Assembly: GCA_030665925.1 (NCBI GenBank)
Contig: DAOUYX010000114.1
Coordinates: 1-5,525, forward strand
Length of the DNA stretch: 5,525 nt
DNA from: Methanosarcinales archaeon
Lineage (GTDB): Archaea; Halobacteriota; Syntropharchaeia; Alkanophagales; Methanospirareceae
Direction of reading: 5' to 3'
Of the stretch, positions 5,403 through 5,525 are shown one piece after another. Position 1 is the stretch's first letter. Every line of letters starts with the position of its first letter. The notes beneath the pieces are model-generated. The model was not told where the DNA came from. It worked only from the letters and a program-made list of their open reading frames with translations, and did not search any database. A program made the position numbers and the translations under genes.

Positions 5403-5525
5403 TTACAACCTTTTCTTTATAAAAGGAAGGTTAATCAAAGAAACTATCTTATTGCTGGTGTTCCGGTATTTAAAAATTTTCCTATCTGCATCGCGAAACT
5501 CGGTGTATGTAATAATCTCGTTAGT
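5403..5525 (-). CDS. Possible C-terminal end of an upstream unidentified gene
   Basis: On the minus strand one frame is open from the right edge through 40 codons to a TAA at 5403-5405, twelve bases before porC. The other two minus frames contain stops. The translation (includes TYTEFRDADRKIFKYRNTSN and ends in a basic IKKRL) looks protein-like, but the stretch is short and an open frame of this length could arise by chance. I recognise no family. If real, porC follows it closely and the TATA boxes noted here lie inside its coding end, as happens at porA. If not, this is simply the porC promoter region. Confidence 0.3.
   Translation of the reverse strand, partial: TNEIITYTEFRDADRKIFKYRNTSNKIVSLINLPFIKKRL
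5416..5423 (-). promoter_or_regulatory. TATA-like box for a probable leaderless porC transcript
   Basis: TTTATAAA, a palindrome that reads the same on both strands, is centred about 28 bases before the porC ATG (5391). That would put the transcription start at or within a few bases of the ATG, which fits the lack of a Shine-Dalgarno site. The sequence just upstream on the minus strand (CCTTCC) is a poor BRE, so this call is moderate. Confidence 0.45.
5467..5474 (-). promoter_or_regulatory. Alternative upstream TATA box for porC
   Basis: Minus-strand TTTAAATA, identical to the box before porA, preceded by A-rich sequence (AGGAAAATT) that could serve as a BRE. Transcription from it would start near 5443 and give a leader of about 50 bases before porC. 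As a box it matches the consensus better than the nearer one, but the leader it makes carries no well-spaced Shine-Dalgarno site. Confidence 0.4.

Noticed and set aside
1..5525. tRNA, rRNA or transposase genes
   Set aside because: No tRNA-like cloverleaf, rRNA-like stretch or transposase signature was seen on reading both strands; nearly all the sequence is accounted for by coding regions.

Overview
This window is most likely from an archaeon with F420-based redox metabolism, such as a methanogen, ANME-type or Archaeoglobus-like euryarchaeon. Three things point there. The pyruvate:ferredoxin oxidoreductase is of the four-subunit archaeal type. Its neighbour is a close relative of FrhB, the F420-reducing hydrogenase beta subunit. 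The expression signals are archaeal: TATA boxes of the TTTAAATA kind, and Shine-Dalgarno sites built on a GGTG core. I cannot name a genus from the sequence alone.

Layout, read along the minus strand from right to left. At the right edge (5403-5525) there may be the last 40 codons of an unidentified gene. Then come porC (gamma subunit, 4846-5391), a 144-base spacer holding an inverted-repeat element (about 4736-4824), and porD (delta subunit, 4411-4701). Next is a two-gene insert: a 54-residue helical protein (4222-4386) overlapping a 194-residue AbiEii/DUF6036-like nucleotidyltransferase (3654-4238). Then come porA (alpha, 2440-3627), porB (beta, 1484-2443) and an FrhB-family iron-sulfur flavoprotein (340-1482). 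A plus-strand gene of unknown function enters from the left edge and ends at 343; its stop codon overlaps the stop of the FrhB-like gene.

How the genes fit together. PorABCD interconverts pyruvate plus CoA with acetyl-CoA plus CO2, passing electrons through its clusters to ferredoxin. The last gene starts one base after porB ends. It carries an N-terminal cluster domain like that of FpoF/FqoF joined to an FrhB-like FAD/F420 core, so it could move electrons between ferredoxin (or PorD) and F420. That coupling is an inference.

The genes with good Shine-Dalgarno sites are porD, the small gene, porB and the FrhB-like gene. porC and porA have none, but each has a TATA box about 27 bases before its start codon. 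This suggests leaderless transcripts and promoters inside the cluster.

Most of the window is recognisable core metabolism. The unusual parts are the nucleotidyltransferase pair placed between porD and porA, the POR-FrhB link, the altered cluster ligand in the FrhB-like protein, the repeat element, and the unknown gene at the left edge.
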